Origin: Aquila chrysaetos chrysaetos
Lineage: Eukaryota; Chordata; Aves; Accipitriformes; Accipitridae
Reading direction: 5' to 3'
Assembly (NCBI RefSeq): GCF_900496995.4
Contig: NC_044030.1
Coordinates: 13,885,851-13,949,850, forward strand
DNA length: 64,000 bases
Position numbers and translations under genes: made by a program. Below, piece by piece: positions 13,701-27,500 of the stretch. The notes beneath the pieces were generated by a model. It did not search any database. It saw only the letters and a program-made list of their open reading frames with translations, and was not told the origin of the DNA. The number at the start of each line of letters is the position of its first letter. Positions within the stretch are counted from its first letter, which is position 1.

Positions 13701-15137
13701 TTTCAGTTCAGTGTGGCCCAACTTTGTGATTTACCATAGAAATGTTATGTTACCATAGAGGCTGTTTTTTGCTTTCTTGAACCGGAAACATACCAGGGGG
13801 TGTACTGACTGAAATAATACCAAAGCTAGTCTTAGCAGAAAGGTGAACGAGTATGTTGGTACCGAGGGTTACTTGGGGAAATGTCTCCATGATATGAAAA
13901 AGTCCTTTGTCCCCATCCTGTTTAGCCATCCATGGTCCAGCATCCACCAGGTCCAAGCAGGATGAGGGCTATCTTATGTTTTGGTCTCAGCTTAAATAAT
14001 GTTAACCAATCCCAGAGCTGGGGTGCACAAAAGTATCAAAATACCAACTTGATTTTCCCTCTGGAGTTGTACCTATTGCATGTCAGTTGGTTCACAGGTG
14101 TTTGCTGATGAGTTAGAAAAGACCGGACAGCACACACACCTTTCCCATAAATCTCAGCAGTGTGGACCAGCTCCACTGCTTTTTGAGGCTCTGTTGTCCT
14201 CCCTGTGTCCCCTGCTGTCCTCCTGCTCCAAAGGGAACTAGCAGTGCAACAGCTCACTCCCCATCTTGCCTCCTGCTGCAGACGTGGCTTTGTGTCTGTG
14301 GTGAAGGAATTTCCGAGGGCAATGCAGCTTGGTACAGTAATGCCCTGTAAAACTGTTTTGTCCTTTTAATCATATTAGGTCCTTCTACCTCCAAACCCAG
14401 CCTATTCTTTTATTCCCTGCAACCACTGAAACAATGTATATTCCTCTCCTTCCGCATTTAATGAAAACAAGCCTGTGTCTTATAAAGCATCTTCTCTCCA
14501 CCCCTGAATTGCAAGAAAAAAATAGTTTGTAGCAGGGATCGAGCCTCTGACTTCCAGTACTGTAAATAAAGCTCATTTATCTTTCTCCCTTGGGAAGCCA
14601 GCAAGCAGAAATATACATTTGAGAAAGGAGACTAGCTTGCTCTGTACCTCAGGAACAGTAGCTAGGGACAGGGAAGAGAGGCAGCTGGTGGGGGAGGCGA
14701 CCACCCTAGATTATTTATAATGATAAATGGAAGTATCTTCTCTTCCTTCCAAAACTTTACAAGCACCAACTGGAACTCAAAGCTGACTTGCTAGCCTGTT
14801 AAAAAAATAGCAAAGACCAGTTACACGAAGACCTCTGTTGTTGCATGGTTAATGCATTTTGATGAGGAGGGATTGTACTCATCAACAATAAAATTCTTTA
14901 ACTACAATTTGACACCTGAGTCTTCAAGAGTGAGGTTTATATGCAAGATTTTCATGAGGGTAAACAACATTTGGAGTCTTGGGCTGCTCTTTTTAAATGA
15001 GTAATTAACCCCAGGATTCATTTAAGAGTTTAAAAAGGATAATTTGTTTTTATAGTGTCGGAACACACTTTATTCCTGATCTAGCTCTTTCAGCTGAAAA
15101 GACCAGCTTTCAGTAATTTTGCTGCTGACTAGTATAC
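7710..15137. other. Unique DNA between two solo LTRs, no gene recognised
   Basis: No coding exon, RNA gene or identifiable repeat was recognised. The stretch 7900-8240 contains compact runs with little obvious decay, such as TTATTATTATTAGCAG, and is listed as a possible conserved non-coding block. A C-rich run lies near 13664-13690. Short frames up to about 120 codons occur on both strands (for example 12847-13212, minus), but they match no family I know and have no splice or promoter context. Confidence 0.55.
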
Positions 15138-15593
15138 TGTCGCGGTTTCAGCCCAGCCGGTAACAAAGGACCACGCAGCCGCTCGCTCACTCCTCCCGCC
15201 CCCTCCGGTGGGATAGGGGGGAGACGGAGGAGAGAAAAGAAAAAAAAAACCTGGAACCTCGAGGGTTGAGATAAGGACAGTTTACTGGGACAACGCAAAA
15301 AATTACAACAAGAACAACGGTACTAATGAAAGAGTATACAAAAAAAAAAAAAAAAGTGATGCACAGTGCAACTGCTCACCACCCGGGACCCGACGCTCCG
15401 CCACTTGCCCCACCGAAAGTCGAGAGAGAGCAGGAGAGCCCTGCCCCCGGCCCACTCCCCGTATATATACTGGGCATGATGTCACATGGTATGGAATAGC
15501 TCCTTGGCTAGTTCAGGTCAGCTGCCCCGGCTATGCCCCCCCAACTCCCAGGTTCCTGTAAAAATTAACTCTATCCCAGCTGAACCCAGGACA
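15138..15593 (-). mobile_element. Solo LTR of an avian endogenous retrovirus (456 bp)
   Basis: Read on the minus strand the LTR starts TGTCCTGGGTTCAGCTGGGA and ends ...ACCGCGACA, so both ends are TG...CA. The flanks are perfect 5-bp duplications of TATAC at 15133-15137 and 15594-15598. On the plus strand a TATA-like GTATATATAC lies at 15461-15470, with a CRE-like TGATGTCA at 15477-15484. Two A-rich tracts (about 15240-15250 and 15339-15355) are U5/R-side poly(T) tracts when read in the element's own direction. Many CpG dinucleotides survive, suggesting a fairly recent or slowly decaying copy. It is a close relative of the LTR at 30649-31065. No internal region remains. Confidence 0.92.
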
Positions 15594-18500
15594 TATACCT
15601 TCCTTCATCTCAAAACCCTGCCTTCAGCAGCTAGAGAACAAAATTTGGGGAGTGCTCAAGAGCAGGGGGAAGATCAAGATGGACCTCCTGAGTGAGCAGA
15701 GTATACCAATGGGAGCACCCTGGAAGAAGTTGTAGGGTAGAGCATTGTTTCAGGTGGTGCTCTAGGGTCAGGTACTTCATGTTGTAGAGTTATGAATGCA
15801 GTATGGAGGATAGGTACTCGGTTTGCTTGGGTTGGCACACATGTAAATGTTGCAGGTGCAGAATTTCAAGGTGAATGCAAACCTTCTCCCTACTCCCCCT
15901 TAATCTGCCTGGGGAGAAGGGGGGGAGAGGGAGAATTACTAACAGACAGTGTGATTATGCCAGTTTGCATCAGATTGTAGTAGTTTATGTCGGGAGGAAC
16001 AAGTCTTTTTTGTGTGTGAGCATAGCATAGATTTCCCTCTGCAAAGGAAAAATTCCTTTTATAAAGTGAACTGTTGCTGGGAAGAAAATCAAGAAAACTT
16101 GGTTCAAAGAGCACAATACAACAACAACCATAACTAGTTCCCTCACTTGAAACCATTGTGGAGATATTTACCCTAGGGAGGTACATGAAAGCCTTCAGAT
16201 TCTTCCTGCTCATATGAGAAACTGTACCAAGCCTCACTGACCTATTGCTCAAGAAACCCTTGGGCTTTCTCATAATGAAGTAAGAAGGAAGCTGAATAGA
16301 TTTATGCTTTGTGGGACAATGCAGGAAATAAAAATGAAAAAAAACCCCAAACCCCAATCCCTGAACTTCTCTGCTGAAGCAGAATGCCAGTATTACTTTA
16401 ACTAAATTCTACCTCCTGCACATAAGCATTCAGCAGGAACTCTCTGTAGGAGGTTTAACTGCTTTCCTTGAAGGCCCCTCATTAATGACCAGTGGGTAGG
16501 CCAGCTGAAGCACAAGTATATCTTTCAGCTTTTTGACCTCTTTGCAGGTGAACACGTGTCCATTATACTGTTTTCCTCAGCCCTGTTACAGAAACAAATC
16601 ACTCTTCTGCATGCAGGAAAACTCTCCATATTGGATGAATTTTGTGTGCCACACAGTGTACACAGAAACCAGCCATATGCTTTTGTGCCCATAGATGATT
16701 CCCCAGAATGCAAATAAGGCCACTTCCAGCCAACAAATCAGACATCAGAGGTAACTATAAAGACAGACTAAGCCTGCAAAAGTACTTTGACTTTACAAAG
16801 TACAGTCCTGCCTCCATATCTCCTTGTCTTTGAGGCAGGACTCCAAAAGTACTAATGCTTTCACACTCAACTTTTCCCCCAGTGTTCTAGCTTTGGACTT
16901 GCACAGTGCAATGCATAGCCCACTTGCTCGCTGTGAAGATCATGGGAACCAAAATACAGAAGTCTGGAGTGCAAATGCAAATCTGACCCTACACTTTGTC
17001 TTTGAAGTTCTGAAGAGGAGAATTTTCAAGAGTGGAAGAGGAAAAATGAGCACAGTGTGGCAGGAGACAGTCACCAGCGGAAGTATGAAACAAATGGGTG
17101 CATAATATACAAAAAAAAAAAACAGCCCAAAAGTGCAAAAGGGAAGAACGTGAAAAGAAAGCATGCAAAGAGAGGAAAAAGCAAGAGAAAGAGATCAGCT
17201 GTTCTGAAGACATGCTGTAGGTAGGCAAATATGTGAAAAAGGAGAGGAGACAAGGCTGCATCCCTTCTCCCAAAATCCTACTAATTCTCTTATGCAGGTA
17301 ACCAAGCCATGCCTTCCCCTAAATGCTTAGCTCTGCCTTCAGCTGTCCAAATCTCAGCCTGCTGCACAATGGCCATGGTGCATATGCCCATGGGTAGGCA
17401 GGGTGTGCCCCAAAATTGAGGGGGTAGGAGGGGCAAAGGCTAGGCAGAAACCCTTAATTTATGGGTCAAAGAGATTCTACTCCCAGGCCAAGGCAAGGCA
17501 GCTGCAGGAGGCACTGCCCTGGTGCATCTTGGCCAGGTGATGCGGCCACTCTGCTGAGAGCTCTTGGTGCAGCACAGTGATGAGAAACCTGCATTTCAAA
17601 CACATGATAAAGAGAATTACAGATGTGTGTTGAAGACTTGCGAGAAAGAACAAGGCACTGTGTCAGTCAGAAACCCACACTACACAGCAAAAGCTTAGCC
17701 TGGGTGAACTTGGCATCCAAGAGATACATGACAAGAACAAAAATTAGAAAGGGAAGGGTGAAAGAGCTCTCTCTGCAGCTGCCTTTTTACTGAAATAACT
17801 TGGTAAAATGCAGCAGGAGTAGAAGGCACAGAATAAGGCATACTACAGCCACCTCTCTTAGCACATGAAAACAATTGGTTTAACATGCTCTAAAGAGCTC
17901 ATGAAATCACTCCCAATATTAATTCAGTTTACTATGCTCTTTTTATACCCATGAGAGAAAACATCCCCACCTCCCCTTCACTCCTCTTCCTCCAAGAGAT
18001 TTAAAATTTCCCAGGGCAGCACAGGTTACTGTAGCAGGAGATTAACTAGCAAAGCAAATCATAGCACCACGTTACTGCCATTAGAGTTAAGGTGGTGTCA
18101 ACATTTCTTTTATAAACTTCTATTTTTATAGGGTTTATGAGGCTGACACAGCCATAAAAAATTCACTGTAACCTGATCTACAGGACCATGCCCTGAGACC
18201 AAGAGGTCACTATTCTTCATTGTCTCCTCTCAGTTATTATTGAAAGCTTTTTTCGTCCATTTTTATAAAAGCCATAGAAAGAAAGAAATATAACTCATGT
18301 GTCCCCATCTTGCAGAAAAATGACTGAGATACTAATGTTTTAAAGATTCATGAACCGAGCATATGTTCAGTAACTCTTTCAAAATTAAAAGATCATAAAG
18401 CTTTGGAGTGCCTTGACTTAATGATCCTACGCAGCTATTGGATTAACAGAGTACACAGATAGCTTTTATTGAGCCCTGGGTGTACATTGCATGCACTAAA

Positions 18501-21500
18501 AGGAAGCTTCATGATAGAAAGCAGTGTTGGCAAAGACTTATTAAGCCCTCTTTAACCAGTCTGCTTCTGGTTGGCTATGGGACAGAGAAGCAGTTTACCT
18601 CTCCTCCATATCTCCATTCATCTCGTTGTGCAATGGTGTAGTGGTCAACAGTATACGACTTCCCAGTTTCCCAAAAAACATCAGGCCCATATGACACATG
18701 CTTTGGCCTCCTCCTGATCCTGCAACCCCACAGTCAGATTAGGGAGGAAATGAAAATTTTATCCTAGGATTGTAGAACTAGAGAGAAACCAGGGACTATA
18801 CTGGCAGTGCCTGATTTGCTTGTGCAGTAGCAGCGTAGTAACAGGGAGTCCCAAGTGTGAAGTATGACATCTGACAGGTCAAATCCCAAGAAAATCCTCA
18901 GGTAAAAGCCATGGGTTAGATTCACATCTGCTGTCAGCTGCTGCAGTTTTGCTGACTTGCATGTCAGTAAAAGCCGAGTGAGGGAGCTTTTGCTGAAGCA
19001 CTGATCTGCCTTGGTGAGGTGTTGATAGATGGGTTCACTGTGCATGTGTGATTTTTAAAAACATACTTGGACTCAGCTGCCTCTGCCTTCACAGAAGGTA
19101 GCTGGCACATCTTCTTCATTGATTTTTTTCTACCAAATCCAAGTCCCTTCTGGGACTGTTTCTTTGCTGTAACAAAACCAAGCCATAGCCCCAGGCCAGA
19201 CAGCTCTTTCACCAGCTGTTGGAGGGTTACTTCCAAAGAGTTGCAGGGCCTGGTCTCCCATCCTTTGCTTCAGGATCTGCTGCAGGAGTCTGTCTTCTCC
19301 TGAACCATCTTTGCAGCTTCTTTCACAAGGAATGTCTGGGCAGGTCCCAGGTGGGGCAGGTAATTTCATATGGTCGTCCAACACCAAACCAGTGGGCAAT
19401 AAAGAAGCAGATGGCTTTTTTCCCAATCCACTGAAAACAAGTCTGCAGTAAATACTGTATTTCTCTGTTTCTTGGTGTAATTTCAACAAATATGTATACA
19501 CATAGGCACCCCACTGACTTCTGCTTAAAATTAAGAATATATGTATCTGAGGGCTATTTAGGTTGTAAACCATCTGGCACTGGAGACTAGTGCCACATCC
19601 TTCACTTAAATTACCATATGACCATGCTTCTAGCTAAGAATACACATTTTCAAGATTTGTTAGCATCATTCAAGGCATTTTACTGTGAATAGGCACTGAC
19701 AGTTTGCTGGGTACACACCAAATACAAACAACCTGTATCCTAGCCTTGAGGGTACACTTACGTGGTTTGCTGCATAGTAAACAGATCTCATAAATCATCT
19801 CCATGCACTGGCACTTAATTGTCAACATGTTCCTTATAAATTGGGACACTTAGGAAAGACAGAAAAGGAGACACTGTTTCCTGGCACTGGTTTCTTTTGA
19901 AAGAACCGAGGTGTTTGTATCGTGACTGGTGTGTGAAATTGTTCCTGCTGAAGTCCAAGGCAATTTGTGGGACAAGAAATTCAAGTCTGGAAGATGAGCT
20001 ACTAGAGCTGCTCTCTGATCTCTCTCTCTCACAGTCTAGCTGAGTATCAAGAAGTCTTGCTTAAGACAATATCATCTCCCCCAAAATTTTTTAACTCTGT
20101 AGTATAACTAAACAAAGCACTTCTCCAACCGAAGACCTGTATACAGATAAGAATGCTGAAGAGGTGATGCGGGAGGAAAAGGCATTGGCAAATATTGATG
20201 AGTTTCAGTTCTCCTTGTATTGTTATTACACCAGATGATAAAAGGCTATTACCACCTCTCATGATAGAAAAGAGAGGGGAAAATGCCATCCCCAGTGAAA
20301 AACTCCATTTATTTGAAAAGAGTTACAATATATTGTGTTACTTAGAACACAACTTAGAACTTAGAAAAAATATCCCTATTCTCCTCACAAATCTGTCAGT
20401 GTTATGGCTCTACAAATTTATGGGAGCCAAAGAAAAAACACTGTGGCCCACAGAGCCCTCCCCAGATTAACTGCTCAGTTTCCAGCTTCTGTTCAACAGG
20501 ACAGGATCATCCCTTTATGTGCTGCATGCACTTACTTATGAGTGGGGAACATTTCTTGCTGAAGGGTTGTTATTGTACAAGTTTATGAAGCTTACTCTCC
20601 CTGTGACATTTAAGTTAATGACCTAAACCCATGTATTCAGGTGGGACTCTGTATAGAGTTTTTCACTCTGGAAACAAGTCCCATTTATTTAAGATCTTAA
20701 ACTGCTTTATAATTTCATGCAATATGTTCCTACCATTTTAGAACAGTTGACCATCACCAGAAAATTACAGCCTCTTTTTCCCCATAGCAAGAGTGCTGAT
20801 TACCAGAACCTCACATCTTGTAAACTTTCTTGGTCTTAAAAAAATGACAGCACCAATTAGGCACTTACAGTACAGCAATACTGCAAAATACGTACTGCAA
20901 TACAGTAGTACAGAAACATGGAAAAACTTTCTGCATTAACAGGAAAATGTGTAATAATGTCAGAGACGCTATACGTTTGTAGGCATCCATTGAGCATGCA
21001 TTCAGGCATTTATCATACCTGTTAAACTGCCAAGAAATAAAGATCTTCCATAATAAAGACCACTTGGGGTTCAACTTGCACTTTTTAATCTCAGGTTTGC
21101 CATGGACTGAAAGCAAGGAGATGATCAGGTACTTTGCTTCTGCTGAAGCGTGGTATTTCAAACAGCATGATAAGTGGCTGTATGCTGTGCCATTAGACCA
21201 AATGCTCATAAACAGGCTGGATCTTGGAAGTAAGATGAGATAAGCATGTGGGCATATTAGAACTAGAGTTAACCTGGCCAGAAAGCTGACAGTAGTGCCA
21301 ATGGCACGGCAGGAAGCACTTTGGCATGAGACAGGTGCTGGTTAACAAACCCTCTGGTGACCCAGCATCGTTACGTTGCTGTCCTGCATCACTGTGCCTT
21401 CACTGCTCTTATATGATCTCACCTTCAGCCTAGAAATAAGCCTACCAGAACTGTGAGCCATAGAGACACATTGTGCTTTCAACGACTTTAATTTCTCCAG

Positions 21501-24500
21501 TTACATTCAATGGGATCATGCTTAATACCCTTTGAGGTGTGTCTAACCTTACAGTGACTCCTGCCTCTAATAAAGCTGTGAAACAGTTGTTTTCTTTTTA
21601 AAATTTTTTTCCCTCAAGGATTTCAGTTAAGAATTCTATTCAGGTTTAATATCACATTTATTATGGATTTAAATGAACACTATCTATGTTACTTACACAT
21701 AACATTGCCTTCCTCCATTATATAAGATTCACAATTTCATTTCTTATTGCAGATGCATAGCTTTTGTTATTTAGAAGCTAATACATGCTTGTGTTTTAAT
21801 AACACCTGGAAATAAGGAAAATGTAATTACAAAGGTTATGCTCCCCATTAACTTGTTTATATGCTAGAATATGGCTGGTCTTAGCTGTAACTCCATAATA
21901 GTTTTCCCAATGAACTGAAGAGAGAGGGAGAAATGAGCACACAGTGCCAATTTCAGCCTGAGATTCAGGAAGAAATTAGCCTTTAGTCCCCAAAGACAAA
22001 GATACAGTACCAGCCCTACTGTTTGAGGTACTCGTTTTCTCGGTGTTCGGACACTCTCTACCACTCAGCAGTAGCTGCAGGTGCTTCTCTCAGTTCAGTG
22101 TATTTCAGCTCACGTTACAGACACAGGGGAAAGGAGCACTGCTTTAAACAGGGGTTAGCTAAACCTCTAGTTAGTATAACTAAGCATGCATACTACTTCA
22201 GATATATTTATGTGGCAATGCAGATTGGTCAGTCCTGAGAAACCACCACGTTCTCATGAGCTGGGGCAATGTAGCCCTACAAAGCTGCAAAATCTGCTTG
22301 GTAAGAAATGTAAATTTTGCCCACTGAGCCTTTGACTCAGGATCTCTGGGGCATGCACGACAATGATGGATTTCCCTCTCTTCTGCTAAAGATGCCTTTG
22401 ACAAGGGAGCAGAGTTGCTTTCTCACTGTTTTCCTCTTACCTTTCAACTGTTAAAACAAGTAGGGTCATAAGAGCAGTGAGAGAAGCAGCGGAACAGCAT
22501 GCGCTGCTAATGGCTTACCTCCTTGAGAAGTGAACATTCACGCATCCGCTGTGAATCCCAGCAGGCCAGAGCTAGAAGAAGGGGTCATATAGATTTTTCT
22601 ATACTTAATAAAGTCCTTAGGGTCCTAAACAGATGGACTGTGGCAGAAATAGGCAGTTTTGGGTACACTTATGACTCTGAAGCAATCAAGATATCATCCA
22701 AGTAAATAAGCACTTTCACTCCCAGAGACCTTAGGAAATGAATTACTCATCCCATAACCACGGCTATTCTTGGAGCAATGCACAGGCCAAACACCCTTGC
22801 ATATTGCTGATGTGTAGTGCCCATCTGCAAAGACTTTCAAAGCTGCTTTATGTGGCTTGAATGCAGGAGGGTCAGGATGCCAAATCAGGTTTTACCTGAA
22901 ATCTATTTATATCAGAAAATATTGAGTTGTGACTTTTATGTTTGAAAACTGCTATGTGCAACCTATCTGTAGTTGCAAAGCATCTCAAGGAGTTAACGCA
23001 TATTGTATATACCAAAGGGGAAGAGTTTAGCGTGATGAAGCTATGTTAATTCAGTACTAGTGAGCAATTCTTTTTGACGTGTAATGCTGTGATAGATTTC
23101 TGTACATTTTGTATAACATGGATTCAGTTCAGATGTGAATTCCAGATTTTCAAACTGATCAAGTTAGATCACTCTAACTCCAAAACTGGTAATTATAGTG
23201 GAAAAATTATCAAAGAAGAGTAATCAAGGGGAACACACAAATTTAAGGGGATATATTCACCTGTGTTTATCTATGAAAAACTCACACTAGACTAATGAAA
23301 ATACAATTTCAACTTCTCTGCGAGACTTCTTTGTCACTTGGTACTAAACCTGAAAACAGGTCTGCACTTCATGTCTTTGGTTGCAGTAAGTTTTACCATT
23401 GTGACTCTTGACTCACCTTTTTTTGGTGATGAAAGAAGAAAATGTTTGTTATTTTTATCAGCAGTAATACAGCATATGTGGCAGAACTGTACCGCCAAGG
23501 TACACCCTTATCCTTCTTTCCTGGTGTGCTTGCCACTCACACAGTCATGAAGTTACTGGTTTTGTACAACTGGACCTTCATGTAAATTTATATAATTTGC
23601 AAACTAGTCAACTGTTTGTTTGAACTAATGTATGTTTGCTGAAAGAGAAGACGCACCTGACCCAAAGCTGCATTCCGCTAAAAACAAATACCTAAAAAGC
23701 CTGAAAAAGAAGATACCAGTTTTACTTAAGGTTAAGATATATTTTCATTGGCTGAATCTAACCCTAAATGTATATTCAATAGCCTGGTCTAAGCACTGAA
23801 ATTTAACATGACCTTACTCACATTAATGATGATATGCTAAGTACCATAAATTGTGAATCCACCCTGAAAAAGTCTAAGCTAAAGAGACCAGTAAATAACC
23901 TTTTAAATCTGGAAGGTGAGGGTGAAAATGAAACTGGTTTTGTGTAGGAGAATAAATACAGATTTAGCAGCTTAACCTTATGCATCTGGGTTTGCGAATT
24001 TTGGCCTTAGGCTACAACAGCACAAGATGAGCAGTTTCTCCTTGGAAAGCTGAAAGTACATGATTACAAAATCCAATGGGTCTGTATTAGCTTTGCTTTT
24101 TTCTCTGTTTCTTCAGCACCTCAAAACCTCTCATTGCTATGGTAACAGATACACAAATTGGCACATGACAGTCATTCATTAGAATCAATTTTGCAAGAAG
24201 TTAATCTTATCCAAGAAAACAATTTAAATAATCCAAAAAGGCACTAACCAGAAGGTTTTCCTGCAGAATTACAAACTACTTTAGGCACTCGTTAGAAAGG
24301 CATACTCCCTTCTCACTAAAAAACTGAGATAGGCACTAGCCCAAATAGCTGCTAACACATATTTTTTAAGGAAAGCCAACTATTACTGTATTATTTTCTT
24401 AATTCAAAGTTCTTAGGGATAGTCTTCTAAACATAGTAATTAACACGTTTTAGCTAGTTTAAACTTGTGTTATGCTGTGAATTGGATAACTTCCAGCTGT

Positions 24501-27500
24501 CCCATGATTCTTTTGTGTCTACAACCTACAAAAGATTTCAGCATATGAGCCTGCAAAGCCCCTTCTGAGGAACTAGTTGGTGACACAAATTAAAATGTTT
24601 CAGTATGCAGGGATGAGTCCTGTCTCTTCTCATCTCATGGTTGCTCTGCATGGGATTTTTCTCTTGTCCCACTTAAACCACTCTTTCTAACAGATGATTT
24701 CTTAAGTATCTAACTTTCTACCTGCAGAGTAGGAAGGTGAGGTACCTGTCTTAACACTGAGGACACTTAAGGGTTAAAGCATCTGCAGAGTTCTTCTGTT
24801 CTGTAACATTGATGCTCTAAAGGATAAAAATCTGAAAAACACAGGAGGCACAATGGAGTCTTGTGAACAGTGCTGCTGGAAAATATTTTGCATTTCCTGA
24901 GCATAGCCCTTTCCTTTGTGTTAAAACTATTTTCTCTCCCTTATTATGTAACAAGAAAATGCAGTTGACTGTTCATGGGATACACTGAACTATTATTGAC
25001 AATAATGCCTATACTTCTAGTTAGTGCTGGGTTGTGTACAGCTTCTTTTTCATCTACAACCTATGTACAGCTGTCTTTTTATTACAGACACAACCCCCTT
25101 TGTGTTACACAGAAAAGACGTGATCAGTTTTGGTGATAGAGGAAATGTAGATTTTTCTTTAAAATTATTTTCAGTTCATTATTTCCTTTCTGAAGTTAAT
25201 ATGCAACTGCTGAAGAATTTCCAGATTCCTTATTACTAGTCTTAATAGAAGATGTATTCTACTTCTGTAGGGTTTTTACATCAATAATTAAGACAAATGC
25301 AATAGTAAGTCCCGTAGAAGGAACACTTGTCATGTAGTTTAATATTATCTATTCTGAAGCTTTCAGTTGAATCCAATTAAAATTGCTGTGTGAGAGTGGA
25401 GGACCTTCAGCTGATGCTTTTCAAACCCATCAAAAATCGTAATGAATACTTGTATCCATATTATGTCTAAGCCAAGTCCATCTTTCTGAAATGAAGGAGG
25501 ATAGGAAATTTGCCAGTCATAAAAAGCCACATTTTACATTTAAGTTGTTAATCCTGTGCTATCATTCATTGCATGTAATTGGTTTCTTAATTGCATCTCA
25601 TCAAAAATCCTATCTGTTCAAAGTTCAGCGACCTCTTGCTGGTGAGACCAGCACAGTACAATCTCCAGTTAAATGTGTTTGCTTTTTCCAGGTGTTATCA
25701 GGATTTCAGTAATGAACTCACTGAAACGTACCCATCAAAGAATAACTAAGAGACGAATGGGATGGTTAATTTTGTGGAGCATTTCTCATGCTTAAAGAAA
25801 GCCAGTGCTGCTTTATTTGCAATAATGAATTTTTATTAACTGAGATTAGTAGTTTTCAAAGTCTTTTTCAGCCTTCCAGTGGGGTTGTGCATCCCTGTCT
25901 AGCGACCAGGCAGACTGGCAACGGGCTGGATTTCCTTAGCTGCTTTTTGGGAATCCCTGTGGCTGTTTCCTCCACACATCAGAGATATGCCAGTTGAAAT
26001 CCATTGACCTGGTAAATAAATGAAGAAGGCAGGACATCTGATTACAAATGCTGGAAGGAGGATGATATAATGGCTAATGAATTTATTTCAGGTTCATTTT
26101 TCTGCTGCAGAACTGTACGCCAGTCAGCAAATCCCAAATTTTTGAGCATATGTAGAGATATGGCTGCAAAGAAATGAGGGCATTTCAATGCCTTGGAAAA
26201 CTGTCCATTTGTGCAGTTGCACTTTCTGGTTAGAAAAATAACTCATCCCTTTTTAAAAAGAGAAGGAAAGAGGTAAATATAGTATGAATACAAATGCATG
26301 AGACTCATGGAAGATACAACAGTAGGTTTCAGTTCATAAATGTGGTATAAATTTACTTAGATTCCTTGCTTGCCATGAAGTCATATCTGCCAGTGGAAAG
26401 TACCCACTCTTGTAGCCAGCCATTACTAGCTCACCCAGTCCCTTGAGTGTCATCTTGGTAAGCTTTGCCACTTCCCTGATAAGTTGGTTATCTTAGTTCA
26501 TATTAAAATCCATGTAAACTCCATTAGATTGTTTAAAATGACACTAAAACATATTTCATTTAGAACGGTAGCTTAGACTTTGTATGATTTCAGTTTTCTG
26601 TATACTTCTCAAACAAATAACTTTTCCAGTTTAAGTAATTACGAATGCTATTTGGGTGTTTTGTTCTTACATTGCACAGTTCTTACATTTTGCACATATA
26701 GCTACTGAGTTTAATTCAGAAAGCACTGAGTGACCATTGCTTCCATATTGCTAAAGTGCAGATACATATAAATTAGCAGATATGTCTAAATGTGTAGGTG
26801 TGTTATAGGTGCCTATAATTTTTACATTTTATCAGGATGGGCCCTCAGTTCATCATCTGACCACTCAGTTGCCTGGACACAATCAAAGCAGCTGAAATAT
26901 AACAGTAAAATTGATGTTACTTTGGAGGAAGGATGGGGACAGAGGAAGAAGATTGTCTGAGGAAGACCAATGCAAGGTAAAATGATTTATATGGCATCCT
27001 GGCTGCAAAATAAACATAAGCAAATGGCCTCATTTAATACGCATTGTTTTCCTGATAAAAATGTATCTTGTCTATGTGTAATATTTGTGTGTATTCATTA
27101 GTATGATTTATAGAGGAGTTTTCTTTCCTGCCACACTCCTACATCAGCAGGCAATTGCTCACGTGCTGATCTATCATTTTAATGCAGAGGAAAAGCAGCA
27201 TCTTGCAGAATCAGTGAACAAAGATTTTGAGAAGAGTATCTCAGCTGAGCTAAGAAACAGGCACTTCAGCGAGCAGTTACTTACAACTCAATCTGAGGTA
27301 CCTCAGCAGCTTTGAAAACATGCTCTTGGATCACAGATAGAGCACTACATAAAAGCAAAAAGTTGAGGAGCCACTTAAGGGACGTTTCTGTACTGATATA
27401 GTAAAACCTTGCTAAAACTGAAACTGGAGCCCTTTGCCCAGCTCAGGGGCAAGCTGGGACATGCCTTTCCCACAGCAGAGGCACAGTCACCTCTTTAAAA

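Noticed and set aside
18964..19573. Two overlapping minus-strand frames (147 and 90 codons) in a GC-richer block
   Set aside because: No recognisable domain, two competing frames, and no convincing splice context. Kept as unknown unique sequence.
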